DNA of 12,724 nt from JBLHKE01 sp047619485. GTDB taxonomy: Bacteria; Verrucomicrobiota; Verrucomicrobiia; Verrucomicrobiales; DEV007. The position numbers and the translations under genes were made by a program. Under the pieces are notes generated by a model. It saw only the letters and a list, made by a program, of their open reading frames with translations, searched no databases and was not told the origin of the DNA. Shown piece after piece: positions 6,785 to 12,724 of the stretch. Within the stretch, counting starts at the first letter, position 1. Every line of letters begins with the position of its first letter. The DNA lies in contig JBLHKE010000146.1 of NCBI GenBank assembly GCA_047619485.1, forward strand, positions 1 through 12,724. The letters are read 5' to 3'.

Positions 6785-7522
6785 TCATTTAGGAACCCTG
6801 AATATTTTGCTATTGCCAGGATCTTTGGCGAGCTCGCCTGGGCCAATGCCCTGGGTATCGAGTAGCTCGTACGGTGGGAACGGGCTGTAGTGGAAACCAG
6901 GGCGGTTTGATCGCTTCGCATCGGGGTAATGGATCTTTCCGACGGCAGGTTCTTTCTTATCCGGTTTTGATTCGGGTTTCTGCTCGGGTTCGATTTTGGG
7001 CTTCGGTGCCGGAATGTTTTTGAGTTCGGGCGTCGGTGTCGGCTTTTCCTCGACGGGCGGATCGATGCGCTCCGTGGGCGTCGGTGTGGGCTGACGTTTC
7101 ACCTTCTCGCGTGGTGCGACGATGGTCGGCCCGGGTTCGACCTCGGTTTTCCTTTCGTTCGAAACTGGGAGGCGTTGCTCGACCTGGCGGCGTGGGGTCG
7201 GGGCTGCTGGTTCTTGGTAGTAATCAGTGCCGTGATTGGGCACTGGTTGCCCGCGGTATCCGTACGAGGGCGATGGAGATTGTTCGCGTGGGGAGGTTTC
7301 TCCGCGGATCGATGAGGAGACATCGTGGCGGATGTCGCTGGCGGTGTCGCGGATCGCACCCGCGTGGTAGCGGAGGTCGTTGCGGATCTGGCGGAATGCC
7401 TTGCGCAGGACCGGAAAGCGCGACGGCTCGTCGTAGCGCTCGTTGTTGACGCGTTGCGCGGTCGCCTGAGGGGCGAGTGAGGCGGACAGGGCGAGGAGTA
7501 ATGTCAGGGTGAGTGTTTTCAT
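6785..7522 (-). CDS. Secreted proline-rich protein with conserved C-terminal SPF...RVPK tail
   Basis: The 245-residue protein has a signal peptide (MKTLTLTLLLALSASLAPQATAQ). A charged helical segment follows at about 30-75 (RKAFRQIRNDLRYHAGAIRDTASDIRHDV). The middle, about 80-200, is disordered and rich in Pro/Glu/Lys (PTPTPTERIDPP, EPEQKPESKPDKKEP), like a wall-spanning linker. The end is compact: HYSPFPPYELLDTQGIGPGELAKDP...KIFRVPK. I recall tails of this SPF...LD..G...G..A.DP...K.F.VP type at the end of many secreted Verrucomicrobiota proteins; the function is unknown. It is the first gene of the envelope trio, with a 13-bp palindrome 46-58 bases before its start. Confidence 0.82.
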   Translation of the reverse strand: MKTLTLTLLLALSASLAPQATAQRVNNERYDEPSRFPVLRKAFRQIRNDLRYHAGAIRDTASDIRHDVSSSIRGETSPREQSPSPSYGYRGQPVPNHGTDYYQEPAAPTPRRQVEQRLPVSNERKTEVEPGPTIVAPREKVKRQPTPTPTERIDPPVEEKPTPTPELKNIPAPKPKIEPEQKPESKPDKKEPAVGKIHYPDAKRSNRPGFHYSPFPPYELLDTQGIGPGELAKDPGNSKIFRVPK

Positions 7523-7567
7523 AAGCGTGTGTCTATTTAAGTGGGTTTCCCCACCTTATTAGACAGT

Positions 7568-7580
7568 AAACGTTACGTTT
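7568..7580. promoter_or_regulatory. 13-bp palindrome upstream of the envelope gene trio
   Basis: AAACGTTACGTTT is a perfect 6+1+6 palindrome, 46 bases before the ATG of the proline-rich gene. It could be an operator for the minus-strand trio. A site this short can arise by chance, and no regulator is suggested. Confidence 0.3.
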
Positions 7581-7777
7581 TCATTCATTCTTTCAGACGG
7601 ATTTTTGTGATCCGCCATCGCTGGATCCGTTGTTATTCACCGTTGAAACCCGTGACGTCGTCGTTTTTATCCCTGTTGTAGAATGGCGGGTTGTCGGCCT
7701 TGTAATTTTGTGTTGAGCCGTTTTCGCGCCATGGGGCGAACGGGGTGCGTGGTCGCTTTCGGTTGAGCAACTGGGGC

Positions 7778-7802
7778 GGCTGTCAATGCGGGATGGACAG
7801 CC
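7778..7802 (+). promoter_or_regulatory. GC-rich hairpin in the nhaC leader
   Basis: GGCTGTC (7778-7784) and GACAGCC (7796-7802) are perfect 7-bp arms around an 11-nt loop. The hairpin ends 16 nt before an AGGA (7819-7822) that serves as the ribosome binding site for the TTG start at 7830. It lacks a T-run, so it is not a standard terminator. It may be a leader structure. Confidence 0.4.
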
Positions 7803-7829
7803 AGCGTGGTGAGCGGGTAGGATGGCCGC

Positions 7830-9248
7830 TTGAGCAATAAGATCGAACCCGCCGGATCGGAGACCGGAGCAACGCGTCCAGCCAGCTTGTGGTTGGCGCT
7901 GGTGCCTGTGGTGGTTCTGTTAGGTTCACTGTGGTGGGTCGTCGGGATAAACGGCGGCAATGCGCGTCCGCCGCTGATCCTTGCTAGCGTCGTCGCCTGC
8001 CTGATCGGGCGCGGCCTCGGGTTCCGCTGGATCGAGATGGAGCGTGGGATGGTGAAGGGGATCGGGGTGGCCCTACCGGCGATCCTGATCCTGATGGTCG
8101 TGGGGATCCTGATCGGTCTGTGGATCGCAGCTGGGGTGGTGCCGCTGCTGATCGTCTATGGTTTGAAATTGCTAACGCCCGAGATTTTTCTGCCGACCTG
8201 TTGCCTGATCTGTGCGCTGGTTTCGCTGGCGACCGGGAGTTCATGGACGACGGCCGGCACGGTGGGGGTGGCGTTGATCGGCGTGGCGACCGGGCTGGGG
8301 ATCAACCTCGGGATGGCGGCTGGGGCGATCATCTCGGGCGCATATTTCGGGGACAAGATGTCGCCGCTGTCGGAGACCACCAACCTAGCACCGGCGGTGA
8401 CTGGGGCGGACCTGTTCGAACACATCCGCCACATGCTCTACTCGACCGCGCCGAGTTTCGTGATCGCGCTCGTGCTGTTCACGCTGCTCGGGTTCTCTGG
8501 GAGCGGTGCTGGTGAAGTGGCAGTCGGGCAGGTCGAGGTGATCATTTCTGGGCTAGACGAAGCCTTCAATCTGAATCCTATGTTGCTGCTACCACCCATC
8601 ATGGTGCTGGCGATGGTGTTGCTGCGCGTGCCAGCTCTGCCAGCGATCTTGGCTGCGGCAGGCCTCGGGGGTGGGATGGCGATGGTCTTCCAAGGTGCCT
8701 CGATGTCAGAAGTTTTGACGATTGCGTTGTCCGGTTACACCGGGGAATCGGGAATCGCCACCGTGGACGACTTGCTGACGAACGGCGGCCTCGATAGCAT
8801 GTCGCAGACGATCTCGCTGATCATCTGCGCGATGGTATTTGGTGGGGTGATGGAGAGGACTGGTCTGCTGGCTGCGATCGGGGGGGCGATCCTGCGCGGT
8901 GCGCGCAGCACTGGTTCGCTGATCGCTGCCACGGCGGCCACCTGTTTTGGGATGAACGCGCTCGCCTCCGATCAATATTTAGCCATCGTCGTGCCCGGAC
9001 GGATGTTTCGTAAGACCTACGAGGACCGTGGCCTCGCGCCGAAGAACCTCTCACGGGTGTTGGAGGATGTGGGCACGATGACGTCGCCGCTATTGGTTTG
9101 GAATACCTGTGGCGCTTACATGGGTGAGGTGCTCGGGGTGACCGCCGGGCAGTACTGGATGTTCTGCTTTTTCAATCTCGCGTGCCCGCTCGTCACCATT
9201 CTCCTCGGCATCACCGGGTGGACGATCGTGGCGGCGGAGAAGAAATAG
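7830..9248 (+). CDS. nhaC: NhaC-family Na+/H+ antiporter
   Basis: This 472-residue inner-membrane transporter has about 11-12 hydrophobic segments. It should exchange external H+ for cytoplasmic Na+ (family knowledge), supporting pH and salt homeostasis. The family signature is clear: SSWTTAGTVGVALIG, then GAYFGDKMSPLSETTNLAPA (the NhaC loop), then MNALASDQYLAIVVPGRMF and LEDVGTMTSPLLVWNTCGAYM near the C-terminus. Length fits the family (about 450-500). An in-frame TAG at 7818 leaves TTG 7830 as the first start, and AGGA 7 nt upstream supports it. A three-codon ATG-GCC-GCT-TGA frame (7822-7833) overlaps that start. The mazG-like gene begins 5 nt after the stop, suggesting one transcript. Relatives can carry other substrate exchange (e.g. 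malate-lactate), so cation specificity is inferred. Confidence 0.92.
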   Translation: MSNKIEPAGSETGATRPASLWLALVPVVVLLGSLWWVVGINGGNARPPLILASVVACLIGRGLGFRWIEMERGMVKGIGVALPAILILMVVGILIGLWIAAGVVPLLIVYGLKLLTPEIFLPTCCLICALVSLATGSSWTTAGTVGVALIGVATGLGINLGMAAGAIISGAYFGDKMSPLSETTNLAPAVTGADLFEHIRHMLYSTAPSFVIALVLFTLLGFSGSGAGEVAVGQVEVIISGLDEAFNLNPMLLLPPIMVLAMVLLRVPALPAILAAAGLGGGMAMVFQGASMSEVLTIALSGYTGESGIATVDDLLTNGGLDSMSQTISLIICAMVFGGVMERTGLLAAIGGAILRGARSTGSLIAATAATCFGMNALASDQYLAIVVPGRMFRKTYEDRGLAPKNLSRVLEDVGTMTSPLLVWNTCGAYMGEVLGVTAGQYWMFCFFNLACPLVTILLGITGWTIVAAEKK

Positions 9249-9253
9249 ATTTT

Positions 9254-9601
9254 ATGGACGAGATCAAAACCATCACTGCGGAAATCCGCGCCTTCATCGA
9301 CGAGCGCGACTGGGCGCAGTTCCACAACCCGAAAGAACTCGCTGCAGCCATCGCCATCGAAGCCTCGGAGCTGCAGGAACAGTTTTTGTGGAAAGACTAC
9401 GATGCCAGCGAGGCGCATACGAAAGAGAAGCTCGAACCGATCGCGGACGAGATCGCCGACGTCGCGGTCTACCTGTTCGAGCTTGCTGACAATCTCGGCC
9501 TCGACCTGATCAAAGAGATGCGGCGTAAGATGCTCAAGAACGCGGAGAAATACCCGGTCGAGAAGGCGAAGGGTTCCAACCTGAAGTACACCGAGCTGTA
9601 G
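9254..9601 (+). CDS. MazG-like nucleotide pyrophosphohydrolase
   Basis: This 115-residue all-helical protein is of the MazG/RS21-C6 type, which hydrolyses nucleoside triphosphates to monophosphate and pyrophosphate, often to remove non-canonical dNTPs. The metal-binding pattern is present: IEASELQEQF (E36..E39) and DEIADVAVYL (E66..D69). It is followed by the conserved helix LIKEMRRKMLKNAEKYP. Length matches single-domain family members. I chose ATG 9254 because an upstream ATG (9182) would add 24 residues that only read through nhaC in another frame. It lies 5 nt after the nhaC stop and is probably co-transcribed. Its stop is 4 bp from that of the convergent methyltransferase, with no terminator between them. 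The natural substrate is unknown. Confidence 0.9.
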   Translation: MDEIKTITAEIRAFIDERDWAQFHNPKELAAAIAIEASELQEQFLWKDYDASEAHTKEKLEPIADEIADVAVYLFELADNLGLDLIKEMRRKMLKNAEKYPVEKAKGSNLKYTEL

Positions 9602-9605
9602 GTAT

Positions 9606-10487
9606 TCACCTCCGGAATATCAGACACTTCAAGGCCGCCTCTGGGTCACTGTCTTCGAAACCCGCCACCACCCCGAGCCGTTGTTCGGATTCGAAATCGA
9701 TGAATAGGTCTTTGAGAAAAGCTTCCCCGAGATGTGGAGCGTTGAGGCAGGCGAGGATCTGGCTATTGGAACCGGTGAGGCCCGGCAGGCGGCGCACGAT
9801 TTTCTGGTAATCTTTCTCGGCGACAAAACTCCCAGCCTGGTTCGATGGGGGGTCGATGAGGATCAAGTCGAACGGCGCGAGACGCTTGAGTTTGCCCCAT
9901 GACTTGAACAGATCGTGCGCTAGGTAGCTCGATCGCCGGCAGGTCTCTGGGTCGAAATTGAGCTGGTGGTTCTTGCGCCCCGTCGCTAGGGCTCCGCTCG
10001 CCATGTCGAGGTTGATGACCGACTCGGCACCGCCGGCGATCGCCGCGACAGACAGTGAACAGGTGTAGGCGAACAGATTGAGCACGCGCTTGCCGGAGGA
10101 GTTCGCCCTCATCCAATCTCGGCCGGTTTTCATGTCGAGGAAGAACCCGTGATTCTGGTTGCGATCGAGCGTCAGGTGGTAATCCAGGCCGGATTCGCTC
10201 GCGATGAGCTCGCGCGGGAGTTTGCCATAAACGACCCGTTTGGGAGCCCGGCGAAGGTGGCGTTCCTGGACGACGGCCGCCTCGACGGAGGGATCGTTCT
10301 CGAAGCGCTTCACTAGGCTGGTGATGAGATCCGCGTTCTCCTCGCGGGCTTCATAGAATGTCATTAGGATCACTGGCGGAAACGAATCGATGGCGACGTG
10401 TTGCAATCCAGGGTGGAATCCGCCACGGCCGTGGAGCAGGCGCTGGGTCTCGGTTCCGAGCGCGGGTAGGGTAGGGATTTCGGGCAT
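9606..10487 (-). CDS. Class I SAM-dependent methyltransferase, RlmI/RlmK-like
   Basis: The 293-residue protein resembles the Methyltrans_SAM group that contains the 23S rRNA methyltransferases RlmI and RlmK. The SAM-binding motif I region is at about 136-165 (VLNLFAYTCSLSVAAIAGGAESVINLDM). Motif IV is DLILIDPPS at 207-215. ILACLNAPHL at 244-253 offers C247 as a possible catalytic Cys for an m5C-type reaction. The N-terminal PUA domain of RlmI is absent. Substrate is therefore unproven; rRNA is the best guess. ATG 10487 is preferred: starting at 10568 would add 27 residues, unlike the family, and would begin inside the REP-like palindrome. It is convergent with the mazG-like gene. Confidence 0.85.
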   Translation of the reverse strand: MPEIPTLPALGTETQRLLHGRGGFHPGLQHVAIDSFPPVILMTFYEAREENADLITSLVKRFENDPSVEAAVVQERHLRRAPKRVVYGKLPRELIASESGLDYHLTLDRNQNHGFFLDMKTGRDWMRANSSGKRVLNLFAYTCSLSVAAIAGGAESVINLDMASGALATGRKNHQLNFDPETCRRSSYLAHDLFKSWGKLKRLAPFDLILIDPPSNQAGSFVAEKDYQKIVRRLPGLTGSNSQILACLNAPHLGEAFLKDLFIDFESEQRLGVVAGFEDSDPEAALKCLIFRR

Positions 10488-10553
10488 GATGGAGCTTCGG
10501 CTGGTGGTATCTGGGGTCAACGCAATCGAGAGCGCCGTGGAGATATAGCGGCA

Positions 10554-10579
10554 CCCCACGGAATGCAACTCCGTGCTAC
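10554..10579 (-). repeat. REP-like palindromic repeat, copy 1
   Basis: On the minus strand the core reads CACGGAGTTGCATTCCGTG, an imperfect palindrome with 6-bp perfect outer stems, preceded by GTAG and followed by GGG. It differs from copy 2 (12413-12438) at one core position and is in the opposite orientation. It lies in the gap between the methyltransferase gene and folA, upstream of both. Confidence 0.7.
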
Positions 10580-10804
10580 CTACGGTATGCTGACTCGCGC
10601 CTCAAGCTATGCCCGTCGCTGATTTCGCTAGAAATTGGAGGCGCGTCCCCAGACCTCGTGACGCCGCGGGACTTTCGATCAAACTCTGGCGAGTAAAGCT
10701 CGCGGGGTTCCGATGAGAATCAGCAAATTTTGGTGATGTCAGGCATGTCTTGCGGCGTCTGGATTTCCTTCGAGGAATTTCCAGAGTGGTGGATGTTGCC
10801 CGTG
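10580..10804. other. Upstream region of folA, no gene seen
   Basis: About 225 bases separate the REP-like repeat from the folA start. They must contain the folA promoter. An ATG at 10730 is in frame with folA, but the 25 residues it would add (MVMSGMSCGVW...) do not resemble dihydrofolate reductase, so I treat this as leader. No hairpin with a T-run was found. Confidence 0.4.
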
Positions 10805-11296
10805 ATGAAAGTATCGATGATCGCCGCCTGCGATGAGAACCGCCTGATCGGATCGGCGGAGGGGATCCCGTGGCAGCTGCCGCGCGACACCGAGCATTTC
10901 CGCAGCTACACGCAGGGCAAGGCGATGCTCGTTGGCCGGCGGACTTTTGGTGAGATGGAAGGCTGGTTCACCACGCAGCGACCGATTGTGTTGAGCTCCA
11001 ATCAGGACTTCGACGGTGGCTGTTTTTCGGTCGCACCTGACCTCGAGGCGGCTCTCGGGTTGGCGCGAAGCCGCGGCGAGGACGAGTTGGTGGTGTCGGG
11101 GGGGGCGCAGGTCTATGAATTGGCGATGCCCGTTGCCGACGAACTCCTCATCACCGAAGTTCATGCGATCTTTGCGGGCTGCGCCTATTTTCCTGCAATA
11201 TCTCCCGAATGCTGGTTCGAGATCAAGCGTGAGCGCTTTGAAGCTGATGAGGAGAACCCGCACGCGATGAGTTTCGTGTACTACCAGCGGCGATGA
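10805..11296 (+). CDS. folA: Dihydrofolate reductase
   Basis: The enzyme reduces dihydrofolate to tetrahydrofolate with NADPH, for thymidylate, purine and methionine synthesis. The 163-residue length is standard. Motifs: MIAACDENRLIG at the N-terminus; GIPWQLPRDTEHFR at 20-33 with W23 and active-site D28; MLVGRRTFGEM at 41-51 (the GR.T.E NADPH-binding motif); PIVLS at 60-64; VVSGGAQVYELAMPVADELLITEVHA at 96-121 (the GGA.VY motif). The folate end is normal, with YFP at 128-130. ATG 10805 puts the first beta-strand at residue 2 as in known enzymes. Its TGA stop overlaps an ATG at 11293 (ATGA), so the downstream DUF3500 gene is probably translated from the same message. Confidence 0.95.
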   Translation: MKVSMIAACDENRLIGSAEGIPWQLPRDTEHFRSYTQGKAMLVGRRTFGEMEGWFTTQRPIVLSSNQDFDGGCFSVAPDLEAALGLARSRGEDELVVSGGAQVYELAMPVADELLITEVHAIFAGCAYFPAISPECWFEIKRERFEADEENPHAMSFVYYQRR

Positions 11297-11337
11297 ATTT
11301 GATTGCCAGCGAAGTGGTGGCTGGCGAGGGTTGTGGG

Positions 11338-12360
11338 ATGCACTCAAAGACTACCTTCTCTTTTCTAGCGATCGCTGCCGCGGTCGCGATCCAAGTTCTC
11401 CCCGCCCCTGCGCACGGGGTCGCTGATGCGATGTCGGAGGCTGCGAAGAATTTTCTCGTCACGCTTGACGACGAGCAGCGCGCGGCGGCTTCCTTCAAGA
11501 TGAAAGACGAGGAGCGCATCAACTGGCACTTCATCCCGCGCGAGCGCAATGGGCTGACGATGAAAACCATGCGCCCTGACCAGCTGGAGATGGCGATATT
11601 GCTAGTCCAGTCGCCGCTCAGCCACAAGGGTATGACCAAGGCGCTGACGATCATGAGCCTCGAGCGGGTGTTGCACGAGCTCGAGAACAACAGCCCGCGC
11701 CGCGATGCGGGAAATTACTTCATCTCGATCTTCGGCGAGCCGGGTTCGAAGGTGTGGGGTTGGCGTTTCGAAGGGCACCACCTCTCGATGAACTACACCG
11801 TCGCCGACGGCGAGGTTTCCGGCACCCCAACTTTTTTCGGTGGCAATCCCGGCGAAGTGAAGGAGGGGCCACGCAAGGGCTTGCGGGTGCTCGGTGCTGA
11901 GGAAGATCTCGGTCGTGCGCTGGCGAAGACCTTGACCGAGGAGCAGAAAAAGGTGGCGATCGTCTTGGACAACGTCGCGCCGAAAGACATCCTCACAAGT
12001 GCCGCGAAGAAGGTGGATCCGCTCAAGCCAGATGGCCTGCTGCAATCGGCCATGGATGACAATCAGAAGCAGAGGCTAATGCACCTGATCAAGGAATACA
12101 TCCATACGCACCGCTGGTCGCTGGCGGAAGCGGATATGAAAAAAATCACCGATGCCGGGATTGAGAAAGTGACCTTCGCCTGGGCTGGTAGCATGAAGAA
12201 GGGCGATGCGCATTACTACCGCGTGCAGGGGCCGACCTTTCTGTTGGAGTATGACAACGTCCAGAACGAAGCGAACCACCCGCACGCCGTGTGGCGCGAC
12301 TTCGACGGAGACTTTGGCCGTGACCTGCTGCGCGAACACCACGAGGCTGAGCACAAGTAG
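11338..12360 (+). CDS. Secreted DUF3500-family protein
   Basis: The 340 residues match my memory of the DUF3500 family almost throughout: WHFIPRERNGL, MRPDQLEMA, LLVQSPLS, YFISIFGEPGSKVWGWRFEGHHLSMNYT, SGTPTFFGGNPGEVKEGPRKGLRVL, FAWAGSMKKGDAHYYRVQGPTFLLEYDN and NHPHAVWRDFDGDFGRDLL. The family has no established function. A signal peptide (MHSKTTFSFLAIAAAVAIQVLPAPAHG) supports ATG 11338, with GAGGG about 10 nt before it. The alternative ATG 11293 overlaps the folA stop but adds 15 residues, including three acidic residues against no Lys or Arg, before the signal peptide. Many conserved His, Trp and Asp residues suggest a metal or ligand site, which is inference. It is downstream of and probably co-transcribed with folA, without an obvious biochemical link. 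Confidence 0.9.
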   Translation: MHSKTTFSFLAIAAAVAIQVLPAPAHGVADAMSEAAKNFLVTLDDEQRAAASFKMKDEERINWHFIPRERNGLTMKTMRPDQLEMAILLVQSPLSHKGMTKALTIMSLERVLHELENNSPRRDAGNYFISIFGEPGSKVWGWRFEGHHLSMNYTVADGEVSGTPTFFGGNPGEVKEGPRKGLRVLGAEEDLGRALAKTLTEEQKKVAIVLDNVAPKDILTSAAKKVDPLKPDGLLQSAMDDNQKQRLMHLIKEYIHTHRWSLAEADMKKITDAGIEKVTFAWAGSMKKGDAHYYRVQGPTFLLEYDNVQNEANHPHAVWRDFDGDFGRDLLREHHEAEHK

Positions 12361-12412
12361 CCAAGGAGCGAGCGCAAGAAGTGGCGTGGGAGGATAGGAT
12401 CGATGGCTCGGC

Positions 12413-12438
12413 GTAGCACGGAGTTGCACTCCGTGGGT
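12413..12438 (+). repeat. REP-like palindromic repeat, copy 2
   Basis: The core CACGGAGTTGCACTCCGTG (12417-12435) forms 8-bp perfect stems around TGC, with GTAG before and GGG after, matching copy 1 at 10554-10579 but for one core base. It begins 53 bp after the DUF3500 stop, where it could act as a transcript-end hairpin. No T-run follows. Confidence 0.72.
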
Positions 12439-12569
12439 TGCATCAAAGACACAGAAAACGCTCTCGCGACCCCACGCGCCAAATTCTCTTAGAATCCGAT
12501 GCTCAACGACGCCCCATTTTAGAAGAGGCTCAAGTCACACAGCAGCCATCCACGGAGTGCTACATCGTG
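12439..12569. other. Non-coding region downstream of the DUF3500 gene
   Basis: Apart from the REP-like fragments I see no gene, RNA or clear terminator in the stretch between the DUF3500 stop and the possible fragment at the right edge. Confidence 0.35.
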
Positions 12570-12576
12570 CTACATC
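12551..12576. repeat. Partial REP-like unit with 10-bp duplication
   Basis: CACGGAGTGCTAC at 12551-12563 is one half of the REP-like palindrome, as if the loop and opposite arm were lost. GTGCTACATC is then repeated in tandem (12557-12566 and 12567-12576). It looks like a decayed or rearranged third copy. Confidence 0.45.
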
Positions 12577-12722
12577 GCTTCGCGCCGGGTAGACCTTCGC
12601 CGCCGCTCCCTCCTCAGGGCACGGTTGGCCCGGCTGATCTTGACGACGTGGCTTGCAGCGCCGCAAAGCCCCGCGTAGCGTCCCAGATGGTTCAACTTGG
12701 CAGACGCAACGCACTTACGGTT
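12570..12722 (-). CDS. Possible C-terminal fragment of an unidentified basic protein (partial, 5' end beyond the window)
   Basis: On the minus strand, codons from 12722 to a TAG at 12570-12572 are open for 50 residues. They give sequence such as KLNHLGRYAGLCGAASHVVK and a very Arg-rich end (RRERRRRSTRREAM). The stop falls in the GTAG flank of the partial REP-like unit. The plus strand is also open over much of this GC-rich stretch, so the frame could be chance. I do not recognise the family. Confidence 0.25.
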   Translation of the reverse strand, partial: NRKCVASAKLNHLGRYAGLCGAASHVVKISRANRALRRERRRRSTRREAM

Positions 12723-12724
12723 TC

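Larger units (their letters stand above)
7523..7829. other. Divergent intergenic region between the envelope trio and nhaC
   Basis: These 307 bases hold no gene that I can support. The region must carry both divergent promoters. Visible structures are the 13-bp palindrome at 7568-7580, a weak GTGGG/CCCAC hairpin at about 7540-7553 in the minus-strand leader, and the hairpin at 7778-7802 before nhaC. No convincing sigma-70 hexamer pair could be assigned. Confidence 0.45.

Noticed and set aside
9182..9253. 24-residue N-terminal extension of the MazG-like protein
   Set aside because: It overlaps the end of nhaC in another frame and does not resemble the family; ATG 9254 gives a normal start.
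10488..10568. 27-residue N-terminal extension of the methyltransferase
   Set aside because: It would start inside the REP-like palindrome and adds sequence unlike the family.
10739..11347. 202-codon minus-strand frame
   Set aside because: It is antisense to folA, which has all dihydrofolate reductase motifs.
11602..12482. Minus-strand frames of 147, 117, 89, 88 and 72 codons
   Set aside because: They are mostly antisense to the DUF3500 gene. Long shadow frames are expected at this GC content.

Overview
The window reads as a piece of chromosome from a member of the Verrucomicrobiota (inference). Three things point there. A membrane-anchored protein carries W/DP/AA alpha-helical repeats. A secreted proline-rich protein ends in an SPF...LD..GIGPGELA.DP...K.F.VP tail. 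Most starts lack a clear Shine-Dalgarno sequence. The tail and repeat families are ones I recall from this phylum; no search was run. The central and right parts are GC-rich (38 of 60 bases at 8461-8520). The left-edge gene is poorer (29 of 60 at 1201-1260), and the promoter region beside it is very AT-rich (16 G/C of 60 at 1921-1980).

Left block (1-2825): the 5' part of a large modular secreted or surface protein (minus strand, open at base 1) stands divergent from a TetR-type regulator (plus). Between them lie a 15-bp direct repeat, repeated at a 21-bp period, and a perfect 11+2+11 bp palindrome. Together they look like a TetR operator region that could control both genes. The surface protein has an Ig-like domain split by a roughly 200-residue insert resembling a ThuA/GATase1-like fold.

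Second block (2826-4976): a 150-bp non-autonomous foldback element (MITE-like) sits at the tetR stop codon. It has near-identical inverted ends and a GTAA target duplication that supplies the stop. Next, on the minus strand, is a membrane HAMP / class III nucleotide cyclase-like gene. A 12-bp tandem repeat (HSEE x8) lies inside its cyclase domain, and the domain lacks one of the two canonical metal-binding aspartates. Upstream of it is an unrelated array of nine 10-bp tandem repeats.

Third block (4977-7522, minus): three envelope proteins in a row, all exported or membrane-anchored and without recognisable enzyme function: the helical-repeat protein, a single Ig-like domain protein and the proline-rich protein.

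Right block (7830-12360): an NhaC-type Na+/H+ antiporter closely followed by a MazG-like nucleotide pyrophosphohydrolase (plus). A convergent RlmI/RlmK-like SAM methyltransferase follows (minus). Then come dihydrofolate reductase and a secreted DUF3500 protein (plus, end to end). Two copies of a REP-like palindrome flank the folA-DUF3500 pair in inverted orientation. A possible gene fragment runs off the right edge.

The most unusual features are the split Ig domain, the stop-codon MITE, and the degenerate cyclase bracketed by two different tandem repeats.
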